Source of the DNA: Pontederia crassipes
Lineage: Eukaryota; Streptophyta; Magnoliopsida; Commelinales; Pontederiaceae
Length of the DNA stretch: 64,000 nt
Direction of reading: 5' to 3'
Assembly: GCA_030549335.1 (NCBI GenBank)
Contig: CM060193.1
Coordinates: forward strand, 61,223,146-61,287,145
The notes beneath the pieces were generated by a model. It made no database searches. It saw only the letters and a list, made by a program, of their open reading frames with translations, and was not told where the DNA came from. Positions 28,861 to 39,720 of the stretch are shown here, piece by piece; positions within the stretch are counted from its first letter, which is position 1, and each line of letters starts with the position of its first letter. Made by a program: the position numbers and the translations under genes.

Positions 28861-28875
28861 ATTTTTCTTGTAGTG
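28861..28875 (-). repeat. CACTA terminal inverted repeat (5' end)
   Basis: The plus strand reads TTTTTCTTGTAGTG; reversed, this is CACTACAAGAAAAA. It marks the exact junction between the transposon and F-box-like DNA starting at 28876. Confidence 0.8.
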
Positions 28876-28955
28876 TGAGCCTTTTGCTTGTCTGAACCGA
28901 TCCATTGCAGAAGTCGACCAAGATCATCCTAATCTTTGTCGTCCAACTCTACTCG
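28876..28955 (-). pseudogene. F-box/DUF295 paralog fragment at the CACTA junction
   Basis: The minus strand encodes VDFCNGSVQTSKR, matching VDFCNGLVQINV of the intact F-box protein next door. At DNA level about 65 bases align with about 29,715-29,780, sharing for example TTGCAGAAGTC. The similarity stops exactly where the CACTA terminal repeat begins. This is the remains of a second, duplicated F-box gene cut by the transposon; its continuation was not found on the far side of the element. Confidence 0.65.
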
Positions 28956-28959
28956 AGTA

Positions 28960-29415
28960 TTTGATTCAAGGCAGTGAGCACTCGAATTTACATTAATGAT
29001 TTATAAATTATTTAATATGATTTATAATATTTGGATAATTTATATTAATTATTGAATTGTTTATAATGGATACATTTTGATGTTAATTATTTGATCATTA
29101 TGCTGATATTATGTTTATTGCGACTTATGAAATTATTATGATTAATATATTGATGATCATGTAGATAATAAATTATTATGCTAAGTTATGATTATTTTTT
29201 TAAACATGAAGATTGTTTAATAGATATAGTGATTACACACAATGCATCTTGTCAACAATCAAAATTAAGTTCATAAGAATAAATCCTGCATTTTATGTAT
29301 ATGCTTCCTAACTTTTTGAAAATAAAGTCTCTCACTAGTTTAATGTTAAGGTGCTACATTATATCATAACACCATATCTCAGTTCATGCATTCAAAACAA
29401 GATCTCCTACTCTTA
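28960..29415. other. AT-rich intergenic DNA
   Basis: No gene seen. It contains TTTATAAT/ATTATAAA-rich sequence and probably the 3' untranslated region of the minus-strand F-box gene near 29,340-29,415. Confidence 0.4.
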
Positions 29416-30747
29416 CTACGGCTTCAGCTCGATCCAACAAGTCTTCCTGCAGATTTTAAAGGGAACGTCTTCTTCCACAGATTTGCAACAAGTCTTCCTG
29501 CAGATTTCAAAGGGAACGTCTTCTTCCACAAATTTGTTCGATGCACAACAGTAAGACACTATCTCCACGCCGCAGTAGGAGTCCCGTGCATACACTTTCC
29601 CCCCAGGTCCTGATGAGGTCGACTTCTTCATGCACACACCACCTGACGAGTCGCAGAACAGCAGCGTCTCCGGTCCTATGCTCTTCACCTCTATCCACCG
29701 GTCTTCTGATTCGTCGAGGACGTTGATCTGAACCAGTCCGTTGCAGAAGTCAACGAAGACCAGCGCAACCTTATCGTCCATCTCCACCAAATTCATAACG
29801 TAATTGTTCGTGAGCACGTCTCCCATGCCCGACGGCCTCCCGATGACTTTGTTCAGAGTTTGACCTCCGAAGAGATCATAAACTCCCACCCTCCGGTAGT
29901 CATCCAAGACGTAAATCCGGTCCTTGAACCAGAGTGGCTTCCGATCGGACGTACGGAACGTCGTTCCATCGTCGTGTCTTATGATGAGGCTCGTCCAGCC
30001 TTCGTCTCCCGGCTTGCAGTAGTCAACGACCGTGCACCTCGCCTGATCAGCCGACGACAAGCAGAAGACGACGCATTCCGGCGAGGTCGGGTGCGACAAG
30101 AAACCGAACGTCCTGAAATAAAATGATGTGAACTCGGGAAGGCGAACGGTCGTCCCCGTAAGAGGGTTGAACAGCAGGGCGTCTATCTGTGTTTTCGCCT
30201 TCTCAAAGTCAATGCGGGTGGTGAGCAGCAACCAGCCTTGGTCGGAGTACCGGATCTCGGTGTCCTCGGGCAGGTTAGGCGTGTCGATGAAGAAGTGCTC
30301 CCTGCGGAGGGGATCTGTGAGGACGCATTTCTTGTTGTTGTCTTTGGACACACTAAAAAAGCATGGGCTCCCGTACGAGGCGGGTCGCCGGTGACGCCAC
30401 ATGCGCGCTACCGCTATCGACGATCTCCAATACTTGCACACCCGGGACGCCTGGATGCGATCGCCTATGTCCATGCCCGTGACGACCTCTAGAACGACGT
30501 CCGGTAACTTGGACCAAGGGCTTTCTTGTTCGTCGAATTCTTCGCCCTTCGTTCGGGTCTGGTCCTGCTGCTGCGACTCGCGGCAGCCGCGACTTTCAGA
30601 TGGGAATTGGTCATCGTCGACGTTGATGATCTCCCGCTGCTGCAACTTTTGCCGCCTTCTTGAAGGCTCGACAGCGTCGTAATTCCTTGATACCTTCTCG
30701 TGCTTCCGTCGAGCCATCAGCGAAGCCAGCGATCGATCCAGATGCAA
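29416..30747 (-). CDS. F-box protein with DUF295 (KIB1-4 beta-propeller) domain
   Basis: A single uninterrupted exon encodes up to 443 residues. Translation may instead begin at Met11 (MARRKHEKVS, 30717), since the first ten residues look unconstrained. After a basic and Gln/Glu-rich leader, the F-box lies at about residues 75-115 (SPWSKLPDVVLEVV through ASRVCKYWRSSI). DUF295 follows with FIDTPNLPEDTEIRYSDQGW, DALLFNPLTGTTVRLPEF, WFKDRIYVLDDYRRVGVYDL and VALVFVDFCNGLVQINVLDE. F-box proteins of this group recruit unknown targets to SCF ubiquitin ligases. The last 35 residues include a 17-residue direct duplication. A truncated paralog lies 0.5 kb downstream, so there was once a tandem pair. 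Specific target unknown. Confidence 0.88.
   Translation of the reverse strand: MHLDRSLASLMARRKHEKVSRNYDAVEPSRRRQKLQQREIINVDDDQFPSESRGCRESQQQDQTRTKGEEFDEQESPWSKLPDVVLEVVTGMDIGDRIQASRVCKYWRSSIAVARMWRHRRPASYGSPCFFSVSKDNNKKCVLTDPLRREHFFIDTPNLPEDTEIRYSDQGWLLLTTRIDFEKAKTQIDALLFNPLTGTTVRLPEFTSFYFRTFGFLSHPTSPECVVFCLSSADQARCTVVDYCKPGDEGWTSLIIRHDDGTTFRTSDRKPLWFKDRIYVLDDYRRVGVYDLFGGQTLNKVIGRPSGMGDVLTNNYVMNLVEMDDKVALVFVDFCNGLVQINVLDESEDRWIEVKSIGPETLLFCDSSGGVCMKKSTSSGPGGKVYARDSYCGVEIVSYCCASNKFVEEDVPFEICRKTCCKSVEEDVPFKICRKTCWIELKP
29435..29536 (-). repeat. 51-bp in-frame tandem duplication in the F-box gene
   Basis: 29435-29485 and 29486-29536 are two adjacent 51-bp copies differing at two or three positions. 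They encode successive 17-residue units containing EEDVPFEICRKTC and EEDVPFKICRKTC, so the duplication keeps the frame and adds two cysteines at the C-terminus. Confidence 0.92.
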
Positions 30748-30749
30748 AG

Positions 30750-31491
30750 AGAACGGCGGACGGCGGACGGCGTGCTGGACGTGGAGCCGACCTTCAAGTA
30801 TGATCTATTTCTTTTTGCCTTGCAAAACTTAGTTAATATAAAGCAAAATCCAAGCCTGTCTCGGAATATTATAACATATAATAACTAGTACTAGTCGTGA
30901 TTTTGTAAGACATCAAAGACCATCCTTATTCTTTTTTCAGAGAAAAGAACTCGGATGGTCTACTTTAAATAATATATTTTTTTTAAAAAAATTTATTAGC
31001 ATTGAATATATCGTATTAGATGTTTAAAAAATTAAAATTTAACTTTAAGTTCAACTTTTTATGTAAAGAAATAAACTAACATATTATCACATTATAATTC
31101 AAAATATTCTAATAAATTTTATACAAATTTTATTAAAATAAATAATAACTTGACAAGGTTCAAGTTTACATGTTTAACTAGATCATAATAAGTCAATAGT
31201 ATAAAAAATCCAGTAAATATGGGTAAAAGGAAATGTAAAAGTAGCAAATATTATTTGAAAATTGAAGTAATATTTTAATTATAATATTTTTAAAAATATA
31301 TTTAGTTCGGTCGGGACCTCCCATTTTTTTGTTAGAAGCCCTAATTTAAACGATGGATTTTAATTATTATAAAAAATTAACCTATTTTTTAGTCGAAGTT
31401 TGAATTTTTTATTTTTTCGGATCGATTTTTTTGAACTGGTTAAGTTTTTTGTATGATTAGATTTTTATTTACACCCATAGTTGGCGAGGGT
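30750..31491. other. F-box promoter and AT-rich intergenic DNA
   Basis: About 80 GC-rich bases upstream of the F-box start are probably its 5' leader. The rest is AT-rich with no gene. Confidence 0.4.
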
Positions 31492-31904
31492 TTGTATATA
31501 GGGTTATTTCCTCAAATCACCGCTAAACTATTACGATTTTTCAGATCTAACTCTAAATTACGAACTTCATTTTTTGGGTCCCTAAACTATTACGATTTTT
31601 CTAATTTGATCCTTCCGTCCACTTTCGTCAACTTTTCCGTTATCTTCCATTTTTTCCATTTGTGAAAGGTTCAAAATACCCCTTCAACATCAAATAAAAA
31701 AAGAAAAAAATAGGCAAAGAGGGAGATCGCCCTGTGCCACTCCCTGCGCCGCTCCTGGAGTCTGAGGAGGACCGGCCACGCGGTGAGAGGACTACACAAG
31801 TAGGCTAAGGACATGAAAAAGCTTGGATTTTTCGAATGTCAGCGGAGTTGAGAAAACAACGATCGTGGAGGGGGAACTTGAGAAACCCTTTACAGGGGAG
31901 ATTC

Positions 31905-32135
31905 GTCAGTGCCCGCTGCCGGAGTGGGCATCGGCGTCGCACTCGGAGCAAAGAGAGTCCGTCATCGGCGCAGAGCGTGATGGGGGGGAGGGGGCGCAAT
32001 TATCTCAGATCGGAGCACGAGCATGCTTCCGAGCGAGGGTGATGGCCTTGTGCACGTCTGCATCGCAGGCGAGGCAGAGCTAGGCGGTGTCAGTGCAATA
32101 GAAGAGGACCGTGGGGGCGGCCCCTCGTAGAGGAC
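31905..32135 (-). pseudogene. Captured B-box zinc-finger (CONSTANS-like/BBX) fragment
   Basis: On the minus strand 32,135 to about 32,015 reads RGAAPTVLFYC, a stop, then LCLACDADVHKAITLARKHA. The C-x2-C-x4-H-x8-H spacing is that of a plant BBX/CONSTANS-like B-box. The first CxxC pair is gone and the segment before the stop is one residue short. A second piece at about 31,966-31,915 reads DSLCSECDADAHSGSG, resembling a second B-box. No CCT domain is visible. BBX proteins regulate light and flowering responses; this fragment cannot act as one but could give rise to antisense or small RNAs. Confidence 0.6.
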
Positions 32136-32837
32136 CGTGGGGTCCTATCTGGCGGCACCGCTGCCTGCCGCTGGCGCCCTCAACTCCTCCAATGAGCTCC
32201 TCTTCTTCTCCGGACAGGTGTTGCTCTCTCTCTCTCTCCACCTCTTCTTCGACGAGTTCATGGAAACCGCGCGGGCTCGCCGTCGACGAGCTTGGAGATG
32301 CACACCACACACTCCATCCCTCTGCGCCACCCTAGACGCGAAAAGCGCACGATCACGATGGCGTCGAGGCCCCCCAGTAGGATCGTCATCGCGACGATGT
32401 GGCCCGAGAGACGTCGCACTCGGCGCGGCGGCAGGGTCGGGCCGCGGCGATAGAGAGGCGAGTGGCACTGGGAGAAGGGAAGCGGAGGGCAGACAAAGCA
32501 GAGAGGAGGTGGCAGAGGTCTAGGGCTGCGGAGCGAAAGGTGGCATGGGTGCTAGCGAGGCGGAGGAGGTGGTCGAGGAGGCGATCGGCGAAGGACGAAG
32601 AGGAGGAGGTGCGATTGTGGAAGCGGCAGAGAGGATCGAGGGCTTGTGGGAGGAGGAGGTTGGAGAGGGCGGCGACAAGGAGGTGGAGGAGGTCGACGCC
32701 TTAGGCAAGCTAGGCGGACTGCTCATCGGCGAGATTGCGATGGGGAGCAACGATCTATTTCCTTTGTGCGTGGACCAATTTTTTTATTTTTTTTATTTAT
32801 TATTTGATGTATTGTGTGATGAGGGGTATGTTACGTA

Positions 32838-33520
32838 GGACATTGTCCGTTTTGGGCCTAAGCCCGCACGGTTTTACCAAAATGCACCCTCCAGTATTAG
32901 AGTAGCGCAGCGGCTCACCTCTATACTTGACAGGATAATATTCGCTCTGCCCCTTCTCTGGGCTCACGGTTTTCTAACGCGTCCTCCAGTATCAGAGTAA
33001 CGCAATGGCTCACCTCGATACTTGGCAGGATATTGTCTGCTCTGCTCCCACCCTGGGCTCACAGTTTTCTAACGTGTCATATCAAGCCAAAGCCATATTT
33101 CCATGTATACCCAACATATCTCCCGTGACTTGTTCATGTGGGACTAATCCAAGGCATGCCTCATGCACCCTTCCCCCTTAGGGAACTCAACGCCCTTGTT
33201 GAATTATCACACCCCACCATGTACAGAGGCTCACGTGAAGTGGCTCTAAGATCATATGTAACATCCTTGCACTTGCGTAGGATATTGCCCGCTTTGGACC
33301 TAAGCTCGCACGATTTTACCAAAATGCGTTCTCCAGTATCAGAGTAGCGCAGCGGCTCACCTCTATACTTGGCAGGATACTATCTGCTCTGCCCCCACCA
33401 TGGGCTCATGGTTTTCTAATGCATCCTACCAGGCCAAGATCATGTTCCCATATATACCTAGCATCTCTCTCATGACTTACGCATGTGAGACTAATCCAAG
33501 GCATGCCTCATGCACCAAAC
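32838..33520. repeat. Direct repeats inside the Pack-MULE
   Basis: GTAGGACATTGTCCG...ACCAAAATGC (32,836 on) and GTAGGATATTGCCCG...ACCAAAATGC (33,279 on) start two long copies. Each contains CCAGTATCAGAGTA-type, GCGGCTCACCTCTATACTTG and GGCATGCCTCATGCACC blocks. The first copy also repeats its CCAGTAT/GGCTCACCTC subunit internally (32,892 and 32,985). The nature is unknown; the arrangement could be the LTRs of a miniature retroelement nested in the Pack-MULE. Confidence 0.65.
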
Positions 33521-33699
33521 GCGTCACAAATGGAAAAAATGGAAGATAACGAAAAATTTGACGGAAGTGGATGGAAGGATCAAATTAGAAAAATCGTGAT
33601 AGTTTAGGGACCCAAAAAATGAAGTTCGTAGTTTGGATTAGATTTAGAAAATCGTAATAATTTAGGGGTGGTTTGAGAAAATAACCCTTGTATATATGC

Positions 33700-34130
33700 A
33701 CATACTTTTTATTTATTATATACTTATATATAATATTAATTTTGATGATGCTTTTATTTATCAATGCGAATTGAATCTATCTATTTCCCATTCACAAAAG
33801 GAGACACTAAATAATATAATAATTTTAGTATGTAATATATGATATGGAAAAAAATAGATCAATTCTTTTGGTGTAATTTCATAAAAAAATTAAAAAAATA
33901 ACATTTGAAATATTTAGGATATAAATTATCTTAATTAGCATGATCCGATAACTAGAAATTCCTATGGACGTAGTTTTCAAAAATCTTATAGTGATATACT
34001 TTGATTATTCCATGCAATACGCATTTTTAAAATGATGATAAATTTTTTATTCGGTTATCAATTAATTATACCCATTTGATTTATCTTCTTAAAGATCCCA
34101 AATTTAATTAATTCGAAGAGAGATTTAATT
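33700..34130. repeat. Dispersed repeat interrupted by a solo LTR
   Basis: Sequence before 34,130 (AAATTTAATTAATTCGAAG) and after 37,137 (CTAAATTAATTACTC, GGCTTTAATTGGGG) together parallels a continuous copy at about 50,040-50,250 (AAATTAAATTAATTCGAAG then CTAAATTATTCACG and TCTTTAATTGGTGG). No gene. Confidence 0.55.
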
Positions 34131-37100
34131 TGTAATATCCCAAATTTAATTCACATGTAATGGTTAACATTATATCATATTATTGATAAGAAAATTGATA
34201 TATGTGTTAAGGCATGAGTTAGAACTCATAATGTTTGATCGTTGAAATTTGGCAAAAAATTATTCAAGACATGAAAACATGATATTTGAAAATATTAGAA
34301 TTAAGAAAATTAAAGTCCCGGTAATTGTTCATATATATCAAAGTATTATAGATGTGATTTTTAACAATTTTTAGGAGGGTAAAACATAGATGCAAAATTG
34401 GAAAATCTGTGAGATCGCAATTTTTGTTCTTCGGACAAAAAAATAAATTTCGATTTCTTGATTATTTATTTTTATAAATATTTTATTTGAGTTCAAATGG
34501 GAGGTAGTTTCTTATTTACATGTAATGTCTTAAGTAAATAAATAAATAAATATTGTCAACTACAAGGGCAATTCCATAGCTCCAACTTGGCCGACTCGAA
34601 AGGGCGGTTTCTCCTGCCTTATCATCAACCCCTTGTATGCTTTAACACATATTTCTATCCTTTTACCATCCTATCTGAAAATTCAAGTGGAAGAAAAGGA
34701 TCATGTGCTTCAAATGGAGGAAATTGGAGAAAGAAGAAGGGATTAGATTTTTTACTTGTGGTATGTTCATACTTTTTATTCTTCTATTGATTTTAATTGC
34801 ATCTCTAATTAGGGTTACTCTGAATCTCTCTATCTTGCCCCTTCCTTGACTTTCTTAATTAAGGGGTTAAACTCAAGTTTTCATGAGGAAGAAGAATAAA
34901 CCCTATGCATGATTAAATTATTTCCGAAAGTTTAGTTGATGATTTGCATACCTTACAGTACTCAAAAAATTATGAAATCATATGATTTAATCTCTATGGG
35001 TCTATTTTCATTGAGATTTGAAATCAAGTTAATACGATTTATGTAGAGAAAATTATGCTCTTATCTTTAAGGTACTATCACTCTATCCGCCAAAATTATT
35101 ATCCAAATTTGTAAATTATGTATTAAATCCAATATGTCGTGTAATTATTTGATAATTTAGAGTGTCATAGACATTGATGTTAGATTTCATTCACAATTGG
35201 AATCACTCTAAAATTATATGTTTAGTGAAAGTTATAAATGTTTTACCGTGCCTTACTCAGTTTGAGAGGATGGAACTTAGGGTAGATTATGCTAGTATTG
35301 ATTAAATTTATTGTACTCAGTACAAATAGATATAAATTTAAGTAATTTTATGGGTTGCACCCTATGATGTATAATATTTGGAAAAATTAAAATTACCAGA
35401 ATAGGGAATGTTTATTACTTTATGTAATAATGTCACTCAGTCTATCGGAACATAGAAATAAGATTAAAGTTAGGTTGAATGTTGATTTTCCTGTGAACAA
35501 ACCACAATGAAATAAGATCTGAAACTTTTATAGATTAATATACTACCAACCAGGAAGTAAGCATAATTGGAATGAACACATTTGGTTATTAACTCAAGCA
35601 GATACGAATTTTCTTTTATTATGTATACAATCTGTCTTAATAATAGACCAACTCTTGTGATACATAGTTAAATTATGAGAGTAAGTACTTAAAGGTCATG
35701 TACCTCATTAATTAATTATATTTCATGTGTGATAGGTTTTTGTTCAGATCATAGAGTGATGTGTTCTTATTATTATTGTATAGGAGTAGACGAGTAAAGT
35801 AGTGGAAAATGAAATGAAAAATCTTTTGGTAGCTCTTATAGTTTCTCCTACTCTATATATTCACCTCTTTTGAATTTGGTGTGACATTAATTATTATAGT
35901 ATTGAATATGTTTCAGATATGTTATGAATTGATTTTGAGAAATGCAACTATGCAAAGTATATATGAATGATTGTATGATTGCACATTTGAAAAAGCATAT
36001 ATGATATGATATGAATGGATTATGAGAAGTGCAATCTTGTTCCGTTTGAAATGATTGATCGAGTGTAGGTACAATTGAAAAGTATACGTGATATATTAAG
36101 GACTGATTTAATAAAATGCAATCATATTCCGTTTGAATTAGTGTTCAACATGATTCATCTTTTGATATTTGAATTACAACATAAGGTTAATCTTTTGATC
36201 TTTGATATGAAATTGTTATATGATGAATCATGCATCCGCATCTGCCTACATCTGCATATGTGATGGTTGAAGCTAAGTGCTACATTGCTGATCACGATGG
36301 GAGTCACCTCTAGAGTCCAATCCATCATTCTGTTCCCCAATAATGAGATGAGATAGGCTGGAGCTAAGTGCCATACGGAGCTAAGTGCACCTATCGCTAT
36401 ATGATTTGTTTCCCGAAAGGGATGAGGTAAAATAGAGCCAAGTGCTACAATGGGAGCTACCTCTAGAGTCCATCTACCGATCACTGGCTAGTTGATGATC
36501 CGTGCATTCATATGAGAGCGTTGCATTTGCATACATTTATTTGATATGATTTGAATGATATTGATTGCAATTGGAGTGTGATGATTTTTATTAGGAAATT
36601 GAATATATTATTTTCAAATATATGAAAACACTATTTGTGAATTATAATTTTTTCATATCTTTGCATGTCCCTTCAAATTTATTAGATGGTAACACATAGC
36701 TTATGAGTTATCAACTTATTGAACTATTTTTGCTTATAATGTTGTTTCTAATATTTTTTTTCAAATTCATATAGCTCGTTGGAGATCGTGCGAGGTGATA
36801 GTCATAAAAGGATTCTATAACATCCTTGGTGATAAGATGAGAGAATTTATGTCTCTCTGTCTTTCTATTAAGATGTCGAGAGAGCTAGTCGTGTTTATTA
36901 TTTATGTCAAAATTAGTTGCATTGAAAATAAAGTCATTTTGTCAACGACTTAAGGTGTATTTGTTTGCTTTGAAATGATCACATATTGTGTAATTTATTT
37001 AATGATATACTTTTACTATTATGTTATGTTAAAAAATAATTGCATCACATTTCCGTATTTTTTCATAATTTTATTTGATCGTCTGTAATGAGTTGCGAAC

Positions 37101-37137
37101 TCTGGTTTAACTCGCGGGTTAAATCGGGGTCGTGACA
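34131..37137 (+). mobile_element. Solo-LTR-like element, ~3.0 kb (Gypsy-type, copy 1)
   Basis: It starts TGTAATATCCCAAATTTAA and ends CGGGGTCGTGACA, and aligns along its length with the 43.1-47.7 kb copy. The TG...CA ends and long AT-rich body, with GAGCTAAGTGC and CCTCTAGAGTCCA repeats, are typical of large Ty3/Gypsy LTRs. There is no gag-pol next to it, so it is a solo LTR left by recombination. Its flanks (TAATT and TTTTG) do not match, unlike copy 2, so it may have arisen by recombination between different elements. Confidence 0.72.
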
Positions 37138-37268
37138 TTTTGGACTTTTCACATCATTAAACTAAATTAATTACTCACCTATGGCTCATGGCTTTAATAA
37201 ATTAATTACTCATCTATGACTCATGGCTTTAATTGGGGAATTAAGATTATGACAGTTTTTACACATGG

Positions 37269-37574
37269 TAGGGTGTTCACCGAGAGTCGACCCATGAACT
37301 CGATGACCCGATCCAACCCGAACTGATTTGAGTCAGGTCGGGTTGGTGGTCGGGATGAACCCAACGATTCAACCATTTTTTATTGTTTATTTTAAAAAAA
37401 ATATTTAACATATGAAAATAAAACCTCTAAAATATAGAAACAAATATCAAATAGATAAAATGTTATTTTATGATTTAAATAAAATATTTAATATATATTT
37501 ATATTTAAAATATAAGAAGAAAAAAAGAAGAAAAAGTGGTCGGGTCGGATCCAACCCGACCCGTGAACACCCTA
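37269..37574. mobile_element. MITE, ~306 bp
   Basis: TAGGGTGTTCAC at the left is mirrored by GTGAACACCCTA at the right. Both arms continue into CCGACCC/GGGTCGG-rich sequence, and the AT-rich core has no coding capacity. Terminal sequence and size suggest a hAT-type MITE, but an 8-bp target duplication is not clear. Confidence 0.7.
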
Positions 37575-37854
37575 CACACTAGCCCTTGTGCGTGACTTCT
37601 GCGCATCACTATTTTTATATTTTATTTTAATCTTTTAGATATTAAAAAAATGAGAGAATGGTACTTTTGTCTTTTAACAAATAGAAAAAAAACCAAAGAA
37701 AATTGTTAAAAATTGTAGCATAGTTTAGGAAGATGCTACAATGAATCCATATATTAGAGGTACACGCGAAAAATCAATATAATTCAAATAAGGTTTAAGG
37801 AATTAACCCTAATAAAAAAAAGTATCTCTTTTGTACACAGATGTGCATGTGAAT

Positions 37855-38655
37855 TAGTTTTTATAACTCGGGTCATGGTCAAATTGATTTGATCGAGTTC
37901 AATTGGGTTGAATTAGATTTTATTCAATATTATTAAATAAAATACATAAATAATACAATATAATATATAAATAATAAATTAATGCAAAAATACCATTTAT
38001 TATATATTAAAAATTAAGGCTTATTTAGGTTCACAATCACAAATATATTATAATTATATTTTTTATTAATTATATAATACTAGTGATGACATATTAATTT
38101 ATTTTATTATAATTCACTCTTGAATTTTCTCTCAGTCTACTTTTAATTCTCATCTCATTAATCATTTTATAGAGCTATTTTTGCTATAAATAAAATTCTT
38201 GCATTTTGTATAATGTCTTAATCTTAATTCCTTATTTTTATTCTAAATTTAGAGATGACTGATTTTTTTAATTTTCTCTTCTGATTCAAAAACTTAATGC
38301 TACTCAAAATCAAGGTGACTAATTGTTATTATTTCAGAATTAGAGTTAACTTCCTTATTTTTAAACTTTACTTTCCTTTTTTTCTATTAATTTTTAAATA
38401 TCCTGTGATTTGGACTTCATTTCATTTTTTTGTTTCATTTTACTTTTCAAATTTTGTTTGAATAGTTTCCATTTTATATAATTTATTTAATTTTTTAAAT
38501 AAAAAATCGGGTTGAACCAAAATCGATTTTCTCAATTTTTTCTGATTCGTACCATTTTATGTCAAAACTAATTTTGTATATAAATTCGGACGGGACCGAC
38601 ATTCGGTTCACCATTGAACCTGTTGGACTGGCCGATCCGGTCCAGTTCTGAAAAC
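37855..38655. repeat. Dispersed TIR repeat, ~0.8 kb (copy A)
   Basis: The arms contain GGTCAAATTGATTTGATCGAG on the left and CCGATCCGGTCCAG on the right, around a T-rich core. The same architecture and similar wording recur at 58.27-59.07 kb. No gene. Degenerate. Confidence 0.45.
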
Positions 38656-39710
38656 ATTGGAATCAGATAATAAAATATATATAGAAGCATAATGCAAATT
38701 ATATAGGTTGAGACTACATTTATCAGAATGACAGGAATTTAAGTAAAGTTATAGTTGAAATCCATTATAATACTTCAAATGATAAGCTTGTTTCGATTTC
38801 TTATGGAATGCATATTTGCAACCAAAATTATTGTAGCATTTCTTTCTTTTAAGTGATTTTTTTCTCGCCATTTGATTCATAACTTGAGGAGCCTTGATTA
38901 TAAATTTCCAAAAGGGACAGAGAAACAAAAGCATCGATCAAAATAATAAATTTTGAATGAAAACATGAACATGGTAAATAAAACAAAAAAAAAAAACTAG
39001 GACTCAACATTATGTTTTGTTAGGTATGATTTAGTGCATCATATTTGTATCAGAGTTTTTTCTAGTTTTTCTCATGATTGAGGTGAAAAAAAAAATAATA
39101 TTTATTATTTTTGGGGTCCACACAATTTGATTGTATGATCACAACTAAGAAATAAAGTGGTCTTTTTGTCGTCGCAAATATACTATAATCGAGAAACAAA
39201 ATAGCCTTTGTCATCACAAATATATTATGGATGAATCTAAATCATAATATATATTTTTAATTTCTTTTAATATTTGATTTTTTTGCATGTGTTGCAACAA
39301 AAAATGAAAAAAATATATTCCCGTAGGAGATCGTTATTGAAAAAATACGAGAGATCAAAGGTTAAAATAAAGTTAAATGGAAAAAAGAAAAAAAAATTAG
39401 TTGAAGGTTTTGATCCTTGTATGATCACGTCAGCAATTGAAGTATAAACCAATCCACATACATTAGCAAAGTATAGTGAAAAATACACTAAATATGATAT
39501 ATTTAGTGCTTGCACATTCTCCCAAGCCCATCCACATAGCTCCGTCATTGCTCAAGGGGTACATGCCTTTGTTTTTAAGAATTAATCGATTAGGTAGAAA
39601 AAATTAAGTGGATGTTAATAATGATAATTTGTGAGTTGTATTAATTAGAAACATTAAATAAGTTTCTTTTAACATAAATCAAACGCCCATGTCCCCCTCC
39701 TCATGCATGA
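38656..39710. other. AT-rich intergenic DNA
   Basis: Short open frames (38749-38934 and 39267-39548, minus) show no family resemblance. The final 100 bases are the presumed promoter of the gene at 39.8 kb. Confidence 0.4.
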
Positions 39711-39712
39711 AC

Positions 39713-39720
39713 TATAAATA
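39713..39720 (+). promoter_or_regulatory. TATA box of the prolamin-like gene
   Basis: ACTATAAATAGAG is a near-ideal plant TATA box, about 95 bases upstream of the ATG at 39808, leaving room for a short leader. Confidence 0.7.

Larger units (their letters stand above)
25940..28875 (-). mobile_element. CACTA (En/Spm) DNA transposon, degraded
   Basis: Read on the minus strand, the element starts at 28875 with CACTACAAGAAAAATGG, the hallmark CACTA end. A sub-terminal region (28,560-28,860) follows, full of CCGTAGGAA, ACGGCTG and CCGTCGG motifs in both orientations. TNP2-family transposase remnants come next, from 27.7 to 26.1 kb. A C-terminal or second-ORF fragment at about 25,940-26,030 is also found at 41.3 and 42.2 kb. 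The opposite terminal repeat was not located, so the lower boundary is arbitrary and the element may be truncated. Confidence 0.8.
31501..33687. mobile_element. Pack-MULE, 2187 bp
   Basis: Terminal inverted repeats of about 167 bp (31501-31667 and 33524-33687) match closely; both start GGGTTATTT and share, for example, GAACTTCATTTTTTGGGTCC. Perfect 9-bp target duplications TTGTATATA flank the element at 31492-31500 and 33688-33696, diagnostic of Mutator-like elements. There is no transposase. The interior is GC-rich and includes B-box zinc-finger fragments (31.9-32.1 kb), a GAG/GGA-rich stretch (32.4-32.7 kb) and two copies of a ~240-340-bp repeat (32.8-33.5 kb). Ends resemble the MITE at 14.6 kb, so both may use the same transposase. 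Confidence 0.9.

Noticed and set aside
32137..32838. Several 75-130-residue frames on both strands in the Pack-MULE interior
   Set aside because: Arg/Glu/Gly-rich products of GAG/GGA repeats; no domain apart from the B-box remnant on the minus strand.
34587..34790. 67-residue frame inside solo LTR copy 1
   Set aside because: The homologous position in copy 2 does not preserve the frame; it is LTR sequence.
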